Notes: a model not told the origin generated them from the sequence alone. A stretch of 64,000 bases of DNA from Streptomyces sp. Ag109_O5-10 (GCF_900105755.1 NZ_FNTQ01000001.1:7626001-7690000), one strand, 5' to 3'. Counted from the first letter of the stretch, positions 31,915 to 40,485 are shown. Numbers and translations: made by a program.

Positions 31915-32736
31915 GTGAAGATCTGGCTGGACGGCGGGTTGCAGGACGTGGAGTCCGCGCGTGTCTCCGTCTTCGACCACGGGCTGACCGTGGGGGACGG
32001 CATCTTCGAGACGGTGAAGGCGACCGGGGGACGGCCCTTCGCGCTCACCCGCCACCTCGACCGGCTGACCCGCTCGGCCCGGGGCCTCGGCCTGCCCGAC
32101 CCCGACCACGACGAGGTCCGCCGGGCCTGCGCGGCGGTCCTCGCGGCCAACCCGATGGAGCTGGGCCGGCTGCGCATCACCTACACCGGCGGTCACGGTC
32201 CCCTCGGTTCCGACCGCGGCGACCGCGGCCCGACCCTGGTGGTCGCCCTCGGCGAGACCGGTCGCCGCGCCGACTCCACCGCCGTGATCACGGTCCCGTG
32301 GACCCGCAACGAGCGCGGCGCGCTCACCGGCCTGAAGACCACCTCCTACGCCGAGAACGTCGTCGCCCTGGCCCGCGCCCACCGGCACGACGCCTCCGAG
32401 GCCCTGTTCGCCAACACGGTCGGACAGCTCTGCGAGGGCACCGGCTCCAACGTCTTCGTCGTCCTCGACGGCGAGATCCACACCCCGCCGGTCTCCTCCG
32501 GCTGCCTGGCCGGCATCACCCGCGCCCTGACCGCCGAGTGGACCGGCGCCCGTGAGACCGAGCTGCCCATGGACGTCCTGGAGCGGGCGGACGAGATCTT
32601 CCTCACCTCCACCCTGCGCGACGTCCAGGCCGTGCACCGCGTCGACGACCGTGCGCTCCCCGGCGCCCCCGGCCCGGTGACCGCCAAGGCCATGCGCGTC
32701 TTCGACGAGCGCTCGGGTGAGGACCTGGATCCCTGA
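31915..32736 (+). CDS. pabC: 4-amino-4-deoxychorismate lyase
   Basis: 273 aa from GTG 31915. Fold-type IV PLP enzyme: DHGLTVGDGIFETVK at about 20-35; PLP lysine in GLKTTSYAENVVAL (about 140-153); EGTGSNVFVV; and LTSTLRDVQAV near the C-terminus. It releases pyruvate from aminodeoxychorismate to give p-aminobenzoate. A branched-chain aminotransferase role is possible by sequence, but pabB next door supports PabC. A weak RBS (AGAGAGCA) precedes it. Confidence 0.9.
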   Translation: MKIWLDGGLQDVESARVSVFDHGLTVGDGIFETVKATGGRPFALTRHLDRLTRSARGLGLPDPDHDEVRRACAAVLAANPMELGRLRITYTGGHGPLGSDRGDRGPTLVVALGETGRRADSTAVITVPWTRNERGALTGLKTTSYAENVVALARAHRHDASEALFANTVGQLCEGTGSNVFVVLDGEIHTPPVSSGCLAGITRALTAEWTGARETELPMDVLERADEIFLTSTLRDVQAVHRVDDRALPGAPGPVTAKAMRVFDERSGEDLDP

Positions 32737-32811
32737 GAGCCGCCACGGGGCTTTGAGCGGCGGGGCCTCGTCGGGCTGACGTCACCCTCCCGGGCGGGTA
32801 GAACACGGCTG

Positions 32812-33636
32812 ATGACCACGACCCTGCGGCCGACCGAGCCGCTTCAGCACGGCGCCGACGGGGCGCCGTCCCGGCACTTCCAGGTGTGCGTGAACGGCAG
32901 GCCCGTCGGCACCCTCCACCTCGGCACCTCGCCGAATCTCGGGGCCCGCGTGGCCCGGATCGCCGACCTGCGCATCGAGGAGCCCGACCGGCACCGGGGC
33001 CGAGGCACCGTGGCCGCGCTCGCCGCGGAGGAGGTGGCACGGGGCTGGGGCTGCCGGCAGATCGAGGTGAGCGTCCCGGCCGCCGCGGAGCCGGCGCTGC
33101 GGCTCGTCACGGCGCTCGGGTACGTCCCGCGCCACCGCAGGATGGAGAAGCACCTCGGCGACACCCAGCCCGCGCTGCCGGCCGGCAGCCTCGGCCGCGC
33201 CCTGACCGAGGCCGAGTTCGAGGAGTGGCTCGCCCACGAGTCCGAGGCGTACGCGCGCAGGTGGATCGAGCGGGGCCTGCCCGAAACCGAGGCACGCGAG
33301 AAGTCGCGGCGCGACCACGAGCGGCTGCTGCCGGGCGGGCTCGCCACCGAGGACGTGCGGCTCACCGTCCTCGAACACGAGGGGACACGCGTCGGCACCC
33401 TGTGGGTGGCCTTCTGGAGGGACCAGGCCTGGGTGTACGACGTCGAGGCCGACGCCGCCCACCGTGGCCGGGGACACGGCCGCACCCTGATGCTGCTGGC
33501 GGAGCAGCAGGCGATCGCCGCCGGCAGACCCGTCCTCGGTCTCACCGTGTTCGCAGGCGACACCCCGGCCGAACGGCTCTACGAGTCGCTGGGGTACGTC
33601 ACCGTCTCCTGCATCCTCTACAAGAACCTGATCTGA
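32812..33636 (+). CDS. Protein with two GNAT acetyltransferase domains
   Basis: 274 aa from ATG 32812. The first domain (about 20-115) has ARIADLRIEEPDRHRGRGTVAAL and a LRLVTALGYVPRHRRMEK end. The second (about 125-274) has VYDVEADAAHRGRGHGRTLML and AERLYESLGYVTVSCILYKN. Both keep the RxxGxG/A pyrophosphate-binding motif, so both may bind acetyl-CoA. Tandem GNATs of this type include mycothiol synthase-like enzymes, but the length and motifs do not prove that. It lies 75 bp after pabC. Confidence 0.83.
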   Translation: MTTTLRPTEPLQHGADGAPSRHFQVCVNGRPVGTLHLGTSPNLGARVARIADLRIEEPDRHRGRGTVAALAAEEVARGWGCRQIEVSVPAAAEPALRLVTALGYVPRHRRMEKHLGDTQPALPAGSLGRALTEAEFEEWLAHESEAYARRWIERGLPETEAREKSRRDHERLLPGGLATEDVRLTVLEHEGTRVGTLWVAFWRDQAWVYDVEADAAHRGRGHGRTLMLLAEQQAIAAGRPVLGLTVFAGDTPAERLYESLGYVTVSCILYKNLI

Positions 33637-33643
33637 GGCCCGG

Positions 33644-34162
33644 TCACTCCTGTTCGGCCAGCAACCGGTCGGCGATCTCCGTCACGCGCTCGCGCAGGCC
33701 CTCCTGGCTCTTGCCGCCGTCGAGGCGTTCGCCGCCGATGACGTACGTGGGGGTGCCGGTCACGCCGATGGCCTTGCCCTCGGCCTGGTCGGCGTCCACG
33801 ACCAGAATGTGCCGGCCGTCGATCAGCGCGGTGTCGAACTCCTCGGCGTCCAGGCCCAGTTCGCCGGCCACCTCGACCAGGAACGGCTCGCCCTCGCGGT
33901 CCAGCCGCTCGACCCGGCCGAGGACCGCCTCGACGTACTCCCAGCCCCTGCCCTGCACCAGGGCCTCCTCGGCGGCCTGCGCGGCGGCGAAGGCATGCTT
34001 GTGCTTCTCCAGCGGGAAGTGCCGCAGCCGCAGCTCCAGCCGGTCACCGTACCGGGCACGCAGGGCGCGGAGGTCGTCCAGGGCGCTGCGGCAGTCCGAA
34101 CACTGGAGTTCGCACCAGACGTCGAGGACCGGGGCGTCGGCGCGCGCGGGGGAGTCGTTCAT
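33644..34162 (-). CDS. DsbA-family thioredoxin-fold protein
   Basis: 172 aa from the ATG at about 34162. Near the N-terminus is VWCELQCSDCRSAL, a CSDC redox pair at about residues 20-23, after a single beta strand. The end of the fold carries VTGTPTYVIGGERL with the cis-Pro (TP) of DsbA/2-hydroxychromene isomerase-like proteins. It has no signal peptide, so it acts in the cytoplasm, as do the FrnE-type DsbA homologues of actinobacteria. It probably reduces or isomerises disulphides or acts on a polyketide-like thiol; the partner is unknown. Confidence 0.85.
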   Translation of the reverse strand: MNDSPARADAPVLDVWCELQCSDCRSALDDLRALRARYGDRLELRLRHFPLEKHKHAFAAAQAAEEALVQGRGWEYVEAVLGRVERLDREGEPFLVEVAGELGLDAEEFDTALIDGRHILVVDADQAEGKAIGVTGTPTYVIGGERLDGGKSQEGLRERVTEIADRLLAEQE

Positions 34163-34392
34163 GCCGGCCAGTCTTCCAGGCCGTGCTCCGTCCACCCAAT
34201 CGAGACGGCTGGGGGCGGGCGGCGACGCCGGGTGCGGCCGCAGCTCGTCCCTGAGGTGGAGGTGCCCCGGAGGGGACCCCGAGATGCCCCTGATTGTCGG
34301 GCCTGGACATGGATCGCACGGGCGGCGCGGTGCACGATGGAAGGGGCGGGGCACGCACTCCGTCCGCCCGACCCAGCCCGCAGGAGGACCGG

Positions 34393-34848
34393 ATGATCGC
34401 CGAGACAGTCTGTTCCGCCGTGTCCGCGGCAGGCCTGGGCATCGCCGTGGTCACCGCCTATCGCAAGCGGTACCTGGCGGCGGCCCGTACCGCCGCCTAC
34501 TCCCTCGTTCCCATCGGCCTGGTGATGACGGGCGTGGTCGGCTGGATCGCCGACACCGCCTTCAGCCCGACCGCCTGGGCCGGCTTCGGTGTGCTCGGCG
34601 CTGCGTGGGCCCTGTTCGCCACCACCCGCGCCGTGGAGCGCCGGCGCGGCGGCACCCGTGGCACCCGCGCCGAGCGGAAGGCGGCCGCCCGGAGCACGGA
34701 GCGCGACGCCGTCGCACCCGCCGCCTCGGCACCGTCCCTGAGTCCGGCCACCCGCGCGGAGTCCAGGCCCGCGGCGGCGCCCCGCGGCACCGGCTCCGGT
34801 GACGACTTCAGCGACATCGAGGCCATCCTCAAGAAGCACGGGATATGA
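34393..34848 (+). CDS. Two-TM membrane protein with long cytoplasmic tail, unknown function
   Basis: 151 aa from ATG 34393 (RBS CAGGAGGA). Three hydrophobic segments: VCSAVSAAGLGIAVVTAY, LVPIGLVMTGVVGWIA and WAGFGVLGAAWALFAT. From about residue 80 the tail is Arg/Ala-rich and ends FSDIEAILKKHGI, a conserved-looking amphipathic C-terminus. I recognise no domain. It is transcribed away from the DsbA-like gene, with 231 bp between starts. Confidence 0.78.
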   Translation: MIAETVCSAVSAAGLGIAVVTAYRKRYLAAARTAAYSLVPIGLVMTGVVGWIADTAFSPTAWAGFGVLGAAWALFATTRAVERRRGGTRGTRAERKAAARSTERDAVAPAASAPSLSPATRAESRPAAAPRGTGSGDDFSDIEAILKKHGI

Positions 34849-35105
34849 CAGACCGCGAAGGCGGCGGACCGGGCGCGGGGGCGGCCCCGGCAGGACACCG
34901 GGCGACCCAGTTCAGCCGGGGTGCGAGCGCATGCATATGACAATCGCATGAGGCATTGAAACGACACAGTGCGCCCACGGCCCGGGCGGAAGTGTGCAGA
35001 GGGTGGGCGGAAGCGAAACGGACATCGCGGAATTCAGTGAACTCCCGCCCATTCCGGGCGTGTTGATCGCGTGGCGGGTGCTCGCTGGGACATCATCGCA
35101 GCGAG

Positions 35106-35258
35106 ATGCTGGACACGAAACAGAGCGAGGCCGCGCCGCCGAAGGACGAGCCCCGCGGGTGCCTCTTCGCCCTTTCCCAGCCACCGCTGATGATCTTCCT
35201 AGCGGTGATCGGGTGTCTGCTCCTCATGGCTGCGCTGCACGACCTGCTGTGGCTGTGA
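35106..35258 (+). CDS. Small membrane protein (50 aa)
   Basis: ATG 35106 to TGA 35256-35258. Sequence starts MLDTKQSEAAPPKDEPRG, then CLFALSQPPLMIFLAVIGCL and LLMAALHDLLWL: a charged cytoplasmic head and one or two membrane segments. The RBS is weak. GC3 bias fits a Streptomyces gene over its whole length, which is the main support. The function is unknown. Confidence 0.55.
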   Translation: MLDTKQSEAAPPKDEPRGCLFALSQPPLMIFLAVIGCLLLMAALHDLLWL

Positions 35259-35364
35259 GCCGTACCCGCCCGTCCTGGCGCCACCCGCCGGGACCGGCGT
35301 CGGCATCCACCCCGCGACCCGTCGGTGCGCCCGACCTGGGCCCCTGTCGCCGACGGCTGCCCGA

Positions 35365-35925
35365 TCAGCCCGCCGCCTCCTTGCGGCGTGCCCGGTACGC
35401 GGCGACATGCAGGCGGTTTCCGCAGGTCCGGCTGTCGCAGTAACGGCGCGAACGGTTACGGGAAAGGTCGACGAAGGCGCGTCGGCAGTCCGGTGCCTCG
35501 CAGCGCCGCAGCCGCTCCTGCTCCCCGGCGACGACGAAGAACGCGAGTGCCATCCCGCAGTCGGCGGCGAGGTGGTCGGCCACCGAGGCGCCGGGCGCGA
35601 AGTAGTGCACATGCCAGTCGTAGCCGTCGTGGTCCGTGAGCCGGGGAGTGGTCCCCGCGGCCGCGACCAGCTCGTTGATCATCCCGGCGGCGGTCCTGGC
35701 GTCCGGGGCGGCGAAGATGCCCGCGAACCGGCCGCGGATCTTGCGCACCGCCGACAGGTCGAACTCCGACAGCACACCCACATCGCTGATGTCGTGGTTT
35801 CGTACGAAATGCTGGAGGGCCGCGACATCGGGCAGACCGTCCGCCGCCGCGTCGTCCTCCGGCAAGGTGTTCACCAGATCCACCACGGCGTCGAGAGAAC
35901 ACCGGGTGTCGTGGGTGATCAGCAC
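35365..35925 (-). CDS. CGNR zinc-finger (ABATE-type) regulator-like protein
   Basis: 186 aa from GTG 35925, 6 nt after AGGGAG. The N-terminal ~130 residues are the stress-induced 'ABATE' region (CSLDAVVDLVNTL). The C-terminal CGNR zinc finger is C-x4-C...C-x4-C: RRCEAPDCRRAFVDLSRNRSRRYCDSRTCGNRLHVAAYRARR. The CGNR group is thought to bind DNA, often near sporulation or stress genes. It sits 264 bp downstream of ssgB in the same orientation. The target is unknown. Confidence 0.88.
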   Translation of the reverse strand: MLITHDTRCSLDAVVDLVNTLPEDDAAADGLPDVAALQHFVRNHDISDVGVLSEFDLSAVRKIRGRFAGIFAAPDARTAAGMINELVAAAGTTPRLTDHDGYDWHVHYFAPGASVADHLAADCGMALAFFVVAGEQERLRRCEAPDCRRAFVDLSRNRSRRYCDSRTCGNRLHVAAYRARRKEAAG

Positions 35926-36065
35926 GTTTCGCTCCCTGGCCTGAGGGTCGGGCGGGCGCCCGCCGATGGTGGCCGATGGTAGCGACATACGGCGGCCCCG
36001 CACCGTGCCCTGTCCCACTCGTGACTGACCGGTACAACGCACACCGCCCCCCGGCGGTTCCACGG

Positions 36066-36113
36066 GCACGCCGGCGCCGCCCCGTGACCGAATCACGGTG
36101 GCGGCGCCGGTGC
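36066..36113 (-). terminator. Long hairpin between ssgB and the CGNR gene
   Basis: GCAC(g)CCGGCGCCGCC pairs with GGCGGCGCCGGTGC (one bulged G), and an inner CCGTGA/TCACGG extends the stem. It lies about 75 bp past the ssgB stop and probably terminates ssgB. Confidence 0.75.
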
Positions 36114-36188
36114 TGCCGTATGCGGTTGTCTAGGCCCGAGCCGTCTCCCCGAGTGGACGGCGCCGGGCGGCTTGCAGGGGGCGTGGCC

Positions 36189-36602
36189 TCAGCTCTCCGC
36201 CAGGATGTGCGAAAGCTCCTGATCGAGATCGAAGTGGCGGTGTTCCGTGCCCGGGGGCACGGCGGCGTCCGTCCGCTTCAGGAAGGACTCCAGGGCCCGT
36301 GCCGGGGCTTCCAGCAGGGCTTCTCCCTCCGGGGAGCTCAGGGCGATGCACACGACGCCCTGACCGTGACTGCGGGACGGCCAGACGCGGACGTCTCCGG
36401 TGCCGGTTGGGCGGTGCAGCCCCTCGGCGAGGAGGTCGCGGGCGAACACCCATTCGACGGTTTCCTCGGCTCCGGTGTGGAAGGTGGCGTGCACGGCGTA
36501 GGGGTCGGCCGTGTCGTACCGCAGGCCTGCGGGGACAGGCAGGGATGACTCGCTCGACACAACGAGGCGCAGGTGCAGCTCGCAGCTGACCGTGGTGTTC
36601 AT
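36189..36602 (-). CDS. ssgB: Sporulation-specific cell division activator SsgB
   Basis: 137 aa from ATG 36602, beginning MNTTVSCELHLRLVVSSESS. I recognise it as SsgB, the most conserved SsgA-like protein (SALP) of streptomycetes. It has the family segments YDTADPYAVHATFHTG, VEWVFARDLLAEGL and DVRVWPSRS. SsgB is known to recruit FtsZ to future septum sites in aerial hyphae together with SsgA, so the gene marks a sporulating actinomycete. Sigma-H-dependent transcription is known in S. coelicolor; the matching promoter was not identified with confidence here. Confidence 0.96.
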   Translation of the reverse strand: MNTTVSCELHLRLVVSSESSLPVPAGLRYDTADPYAVHATFHTGAEETVEWVFARDLLAEGLHRPTGTGDVRVWPSRSHGQGVVCIALSSPEGEALLEAPARALESFLKRTDAAVPPGTEHRHFDLDQELSHILAES

Positions 36603-36754
36603 AAGCGCCAGGGCCTTTCGCTCAGTGTGCGCTCGGGGATTCGCACGTCGGCGAAATCGACATGCCACCTACGGTGCCGTTGTAAACCCCTCTGAGTGTT
36701 TTGCGTGTGTTTACGTAACTCTTCCGGCCGAGAACCTGAACGCGATCTACGACC

Positions 36755-36771
36755 ATTCCGGTGACCGGAAT
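36755..36771. promoter_or_regulatory. Palindrome in the ssgB / PGPGW-protein intergenic region
   Basis: ATTCCGGTGACCGGAAT, a perfect 7-3-7 inverted repeat 22 bp before the ATG at 36794, where a -35 region would be expected. A good candidate operator for the rightward gene. The binding factor is unknown. Confidence 0.5.
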
Positions 36772-36793
36772 CGCTCAGGTAGTGTTTGGTCGT

Positions 36794-37243
36794 ATGAATA
36801 CGGGGAGTAACGAACCGGGCGAGGCTGCCGTGGCCTCGGACGGCGGCGGGGCGGACGGGACGCGTGACGAGCGTGGGCTCGGATCGCGCGCGCCCGAGTT
36901 CGTCAGGGCGCGCCGGATGCTGCACCTGAGCTGGCAGGTCGGGGTCTTCGTGATCGGCCTGGCCGTGGTGGCCGCGGGCATCGTCCTGCTGCCGCTGCCC
37001 GGCCCCGGCTGGGTGATCATCTTCGCCGGCATGGCGATCTGGGCCACCGAGTTCGTCTGGGCCCAGCTGGTGCTCCGATGGACGAAGCGCAAGGTCACGG
37101 AGGCGGCCCAGAGGGCCCTCGACCCCAAGGTGCGCCGCCGCAACATCACGCTCACGACGATCGGCCTGGTGGTCGTGGCCGCCGGGGCCGGGATCTACCT
37201 CTCCAGGTTCGGGATCGTGATGCCCTGGAAGATCGAGGAGTGA
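36794..37243 (+). CDS. PGPGW (TIGR02611)-family transmembrane protein
   Basis: 149 aa from ATG 36794. After a 40-residue acidic/Gly-rich head comes a TM helix, then LLPLPGPGWVIIFAGMAIWATEF with the family's PGPGW motif between two membrane segments. A third helix lies near the C-terminus (ITLTTIGLVVVAAGAGIYL) and ends in VMPWKIEE. The family's function is not known. No RBS is seen, so the mRNA may be leaderless. It is divergent from ssgB. Confidence 0.88.
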   Translation: MNTGSNEPGEAAVASDGGGADGTRDERGLGSRAPEFVRARRMLHLSWQVGVFVIGLAVVAAGIVLLPLPGPGWVIIFAGMAIWATEFVWAQLVLRWTKRKVTEAAQRALDPKVRRRNITLTTIGLVVVAAGAGIYLSRFGIVMPWKIEE

Positions 37244-37319
37244 TCCGGCCGTCGCCACCAGGCCCCCGGCGACTGGTCGGGGGTACCCCCTGACATGGGG
37301 TAATGTTCTTCCTGCGCCC

Positions 37320-37391
37320 GGGCGATTAGCTCAGTGGGAGAGCGCTTCGTTCACACCGAAGAGGTCACTGGTTCGAACCCAGTATCGCCCA
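37320..37391 (+). tRNA. tRNA-Val(CAC), copy 1
   Basis: 72 nt. Acceptor GGGCGAT / ATCGCCC, discriminator A; anticodon stem CTTCG/CGAAG with loop TTCACAC (anticodon CAC); T arm CTGGTTCGAACCCAG. No encoded CCA. The gene body is nearly the same as the Val(GAC) tRNAs. Confidence 0.96.
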
Positions 37392-37397
37392 CCCGGA

Positions 37398-37435
37398 ACC
37401 GCGGCCCACCTGCGAGACAGCAGGTGGGCCGCGGT
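37398..37435 (+). terminator. Terminator after tRNA-Val(CAC) copy 1
   Basis: Perfect 16-bp stem ACCGCGGCCCACCTGC / GCAGGTGGGCCGCGGT with a GAGACA loop, then CGTTCTG; 6 bp after the tRNA. Confidence 0.9.
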
Positions 37436-38267
37436 CGTTCTGTGCCTCGGGGAGGGCTGCCGCGATCACGGCGGCGACGGCCGCCTCCGGCAGGCGCGAC
37501 CGCGGTCGGGCCGACCGCACGGTGCGGCCTGCGCGGCATGCGAAGGGCACGGTGCCCGTGCGAGGCCTCCCGAGCGGCCGAGCCCGAGAGACGCGTCCCT
37601 GTGGGCTCAGCATCTGCCGCCGCAGCCCTTCGCCCGCGGGTGTGGGTGCGGGTGTGCGGGTGGGCAGGTTTGCGGGCCTGCGGTGCAGTGGCCGCCGGTG
37701 CGGCGGCCGGCGGCCCGGCGAGCCCCCAGGCCGTCGGGAACTCGTGTCTTCGCCCGTCCCGCCTCCGCGCCGGCCCGGTCGCCCTGCGCTCACTCAAGCG
37801 CTCGCGACGGCTGTCGAGGCGGGCGAAGGCGAGGGCCAAGGCGAGAGGGGCGGTGATGGCGAGGGTGACGGTGAGGGCGTAGACACTCGGCGTCCCGAGC
37901 GCCGTGCGGCGGGCATCCGCGCCGTCTGCCGAGGCTTCACCCCTCCGACCACTACTCGCCTCGGCCCAGCCCGCCCCCACCGCCCCCGCCCACCGAAGTC
38001 AACCCGTAACCCAAGCCTCCCGTGCCCCACTTCGCGTTCGGCCCCTCGGCCACGCGCCCCTCACCTGCGACGTCCTCCGCCTCCGCCCTCCCGCGCACGT
38101 CCCGCCCGGCCCCGTCCCGCCGACCCCGCCCGCAAGAAATTCCTGTCCGCATCGATGACGCCTCACCGGCCCCTCCGTAACGTGTGCCAGCAAGCGCCTG
38201 ATTGAAACGATTCATCCAGACGTCGGCGACGCCGCGGGGAGGGGTCCGACTCTGGGAACCAGCAGGA
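37436..38267. other. 832-bp region without a convincing gene
   Basis: No frame has a start, RBS and consistent codon bias. On the minus strand about 37780-37980 encodes one plausible TM stretch (TPSVYALTVTLAITAPLALALAFARL) in good codon bias, but the frame has no RBS and runs on into the tRNA-Val gene; it may be a remnant. The right half is C/G-rich and degenerate. It borders the pseudogene at 38270, so the whole interval may be decaying sequence. Confidence 0.5.
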
Positions 38268-38269
38268 AT

Positions 38270-38880
38270 GTGGAGAGGCGGACCATCCTGAAGCCGGCCG
38301 GGGCCCCGGCGGCTCTCGGGCTTGCCGCGACGGCCGGGTGGGGAGGCGGCACCGGCTCGGGGGGCGGGGCGGTGACGATCCGTTACTCGTGGGGGGTGCC
38401 GAGGAGTGCGCGCAGAAGATCAACAAGACCATCGCGCTCTTCGGGAAGAGGTACCCGAAGATCAAGGTCAAGGCCGACTTTCAGACGTACGCGTCGTTCT
38501 GGGAGAAGTTCCAGACCCGGGTGGCCGGCGGAAATCCCCCGGACGTTTTCCAAAATGCCGTCACCTTTCTCCGGAAGTACGACAAGCGCGGAATTCGGCT
38601 CGACCTCAAGTCACAGGGTCGGGCAGGAAATCTGAGCCTGGATCACTTCCGGGCCGGGGTGACCAAGGTGGGCGAGGTCGACGGAAAGCAGCTCGGAATC
38701 CCCGTCGGCTCCGGCACCAGGGCGCTGGTCATCGACAAGAAGGTCTAAGAGGAAGCCGACGTCGAGCCGCACGCGGGCTGGACCTGAGACGACTGCTGCA
38801 AGGCCGACCTGACGGAGTGGTGGACCGACGGCTGCAACCGCGTCAAGGCGGGCCTCGTCCTCGGCGACGAGATGCCCTCG
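38270..38880 (+). pseudogene. Decayed sugar ABC transporter solute-binding lipoprotein gene
   Basis: From GTG 38270 the frame reads MERRTILKPAGAPAALGLAATAG (signal-like) up to TIRYSWG. It then needs one extra base in the G-run at 38391-38397 to continue as GGAEECAQKINKTIALF, FGKRYPKIKVKADFQTY, GNPPDVFQNAVTFLRKY: the typical N-lobe of an extracellular sugar-binding protein. TAA at 38746 and TGA at about 38785 then interrupt VYEEA... and W..DD, after which the match fades. The lipobox Cys is not visible. The rest of the ~430-aa family length, and any permease genes, are missing. Confidence 0.8.
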
Positions 38881-39002
38881 CATGGGGGTGGGGGAGCGCC
38901 GTCGCACGGGCGGCGGCGCTCGTACCGGCGAGTGTGGTCCAGGTCACTCCACAGAGGCATGAGTACGCGTACTCAGTTAGGCCGGCCGGGCAGACTCCGC
39001 CC

Positions 39003-39449
39003 ATGGACTGGACCCACTACCGCTTCCGCACCCTGTGGTCCCTGCCGGTGCCGTGCGCCGCCGTCTACGCCGCGCTGGAGCGGGTCGAGGAGTATCCGAG
39101 CTGGTGGCCGCAGGTGCGGTCGGTGAACCGGCTGAACGACACGACGGGACTCATCACGATCCGTTCCGTCCTTCCGTACGACATGACGTTCACGGCGCGG
39201 GAGACGCGACGCGATCCAGGGGCCGGCCTGCTGGAGGCCGCGATGACCGGTGACATCGAGGGCTGGTCCCGCTGGACGCTCACCGCCGACGGCGCCGGCA
39301 CCCTCGCCCGCTACGACCAGGTCGTCGACGTGAACAAGCCGCTGCTGCGCCGACTCGCCGTCCCCGGACGGCCGTTCTTCCGCGCCAACCACTGGCTGAT
39401 GATGCGGGCGGGACGGCGCGGACTGCTCAGGCACCTCCAAGCGGTTTGA
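39003..39449 (+). CDS. SRPBCC (polyketide cyclase/dehydrase-like) family protein
   Basis: 148 aa from ATG 39003. WSLPVPCAAVYAALERVEEYPSWWPQV is the classical N-terminal helix of the START/SRPBCC helix-grip fold, followed by strands (DMTFTARETRRDPGAGLLEAAM, WTLTADGAGTLARYDQVVDV) and the C-terminal helix RANHWLMMRAGRRGLLRHL. Such proteins bind hydrophobic ligands or act as cyclases/aromatases; no cluster surrounds it, so the ligand is unknown. Confidence 0.85.
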   Translation: MDWTHYRFRTLWSLPVPCAAVYAALERVEEYPSWWPQVRSVNRLNDTTGLITIRSVLPYDMTFTARETRRDPGAGLLEAAMTGDIEGWSRWTLTADGAGTLARYDQVVDVNKPLLRRLAVPGRPFFRANHWLMMRAGRRGLLRHLQAV

Positions 39450-39488
39450 ACGAAACCTGCCGGTACCTGTATCGTTCTCTCCGTTCCC

Positions 39489-39560
39489 GGGCGATTAGCT
39501 CAGTGGGAGAGCGCTTCGTTCACACCGAAGAGGTCACTGGTTCGAACCCAGTATCGCCCA
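39489..39560 (+). tRNA. tRNA-Val(CAC), copy 2
   Basis: Identical over 72 nt to the gene at 37320-37391 (GGGCGAT acceptor, anticodon CAC). It has its own short upstream region and terminator, so it is independently transcribed. Confidence 0.96.
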
Positions 39561-39568
39561 CCACCGGG

Positions 39569-39598
39569 AAGGCCGGTCCGCACCAGCGGACCGGCCTT
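39569..39598 (+). terminator. Terminator after tRNA-Val(CAC) copy 2
   Basis: Perfect 13-bp stem AAGGCCGGTCCGC / GCGGACCGGCCTT with an ACCA loop, then GTTCG; 8 bp after the tRNA. Confidence 0.9.
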
Positions 39599-39759
39599 GT
39601 TCGTTCCCCGGACCGGCGCCGTCACGTAAGGGCCGCCCTTGGACGCCGGCTCCCGGATCAGGGCCGCGACCGAGGAGCACCGGCGCCATCGGAACGCGGG
39701 GACACCGAGGCCGAGCACGCCGTCCGTCGGGCGGGGCGCCGGTGGTGGCGCCCCGCCCG

Positions 39760-40485
39760 TCACGCCGCCGTCGGCAGTTCCGGCCGCAGCGGCCAGTCCT
39801 GGCTCACCGTCTCCGGTGTGCCGCTGCGGGTGAACCACGCCTGGAGGCCACGTGCCTGCGCCGCGTGCCAGGTCATCTGCAGGGTGTGCAGCTCGGCCGG
39901 GGTCAGGCGCTCCAGGCGGGCCGCGAAACGGCGGCCCAGCGCCCGTACGAGCTCCAGGGACGCGAGCGCGTCCGCGCCCGCGTCGTGCGCGCCCTCGAGG
40001 GTGACCTCGTAGTGCGCGCACAGGTCGGTCAGGGTCCGGCGGCCCTTGCGGTAGCGGTCCAGATGCTTGTCCAGGACCCGGGGATCGAGGACGAGCAGGG
40101 GGCTCGCCTCGAACCAGCGGTCCAGTGCGGACGCCCGGTGCCGGCGCAACTCCCGGTCCAGCAGCGTCAGATCGAACGGCGCGTTCATCACCACCAGGGG
40201 GCGGTGCATCGCCGCGTGCTCGGCCAGTTCCTCGGCTATCTCATGCATCACCGGCGCCGGCCAGCGGCCGTTGCGCTGCAGGTGTTCCTCCGTCAGCCCG
40301 TGCACCGCCGTCGCCGCTTCCGGCACCGGCACACCCGGGTTGACCAGCCAGCGGGTCACCCGGGGGCGGGTGCCCGGGGCGTCCTGGACGACGACCGCGG
40401 CCGACACGATGCGGTCGGTCTCCACGTCCACGCCCGTGGTCTCCGTGTCGAAGGCCGCCAAGGGCCCCTCGTACCAGCACGTCAT
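39760..40485 (-). CDS. DnaQ-like 3'-5' exonuclease
   Basis: 241 aa from ATG 40485 (a second ATG, 40491, is 6 nt earlier; GAGGAG lies 4 or 10 nt upstream of them). DEDDh motifs: ExoI AFDTETTGVDVETDRIVSAA (Asp, Glu); ExoII MNAPFDLTLLDREL (Asp); ExoIII GAHDAGADALASLEL (His, Asp). It has no polymerase or UvrC domain, so it is a stand-alone exonuclease in DNA or RNA repair or processing. A short tail without known motif follows. Divergent from the DUF4365 gene. Confidence 0.9.
   Translation of the reverse strand: MTCWYEGPLAAFDTETTGVDVETDRIVSAAVVVQDAPGTRPRVTRWLVNPGVPVPEAATAVHGLTEEHLQRNGRWPAPVMHEIAEELAEHAAMHRPLVVMNAPFDLTLLDRELRRHRASALDRWFEASPLLVLDPRVLDKHLDRYRKGRRTLTDLCAHYEVTLEGAHDAGADALASLELVRALGRRFAARLERLTPAELHTLQMTWHAAQARGLQAWFTRSGTPETVSQDWPLRPELPTAA

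Noticed and set aside
37351..37980. 209-codon minus-strand frame containing a TM-like stretch
   Set aside because: The frame runs through the tRNA-Val gene and its terminator, lacks an RBS, and only a short internal part looks coding; recorded as part of the non-genic interval.
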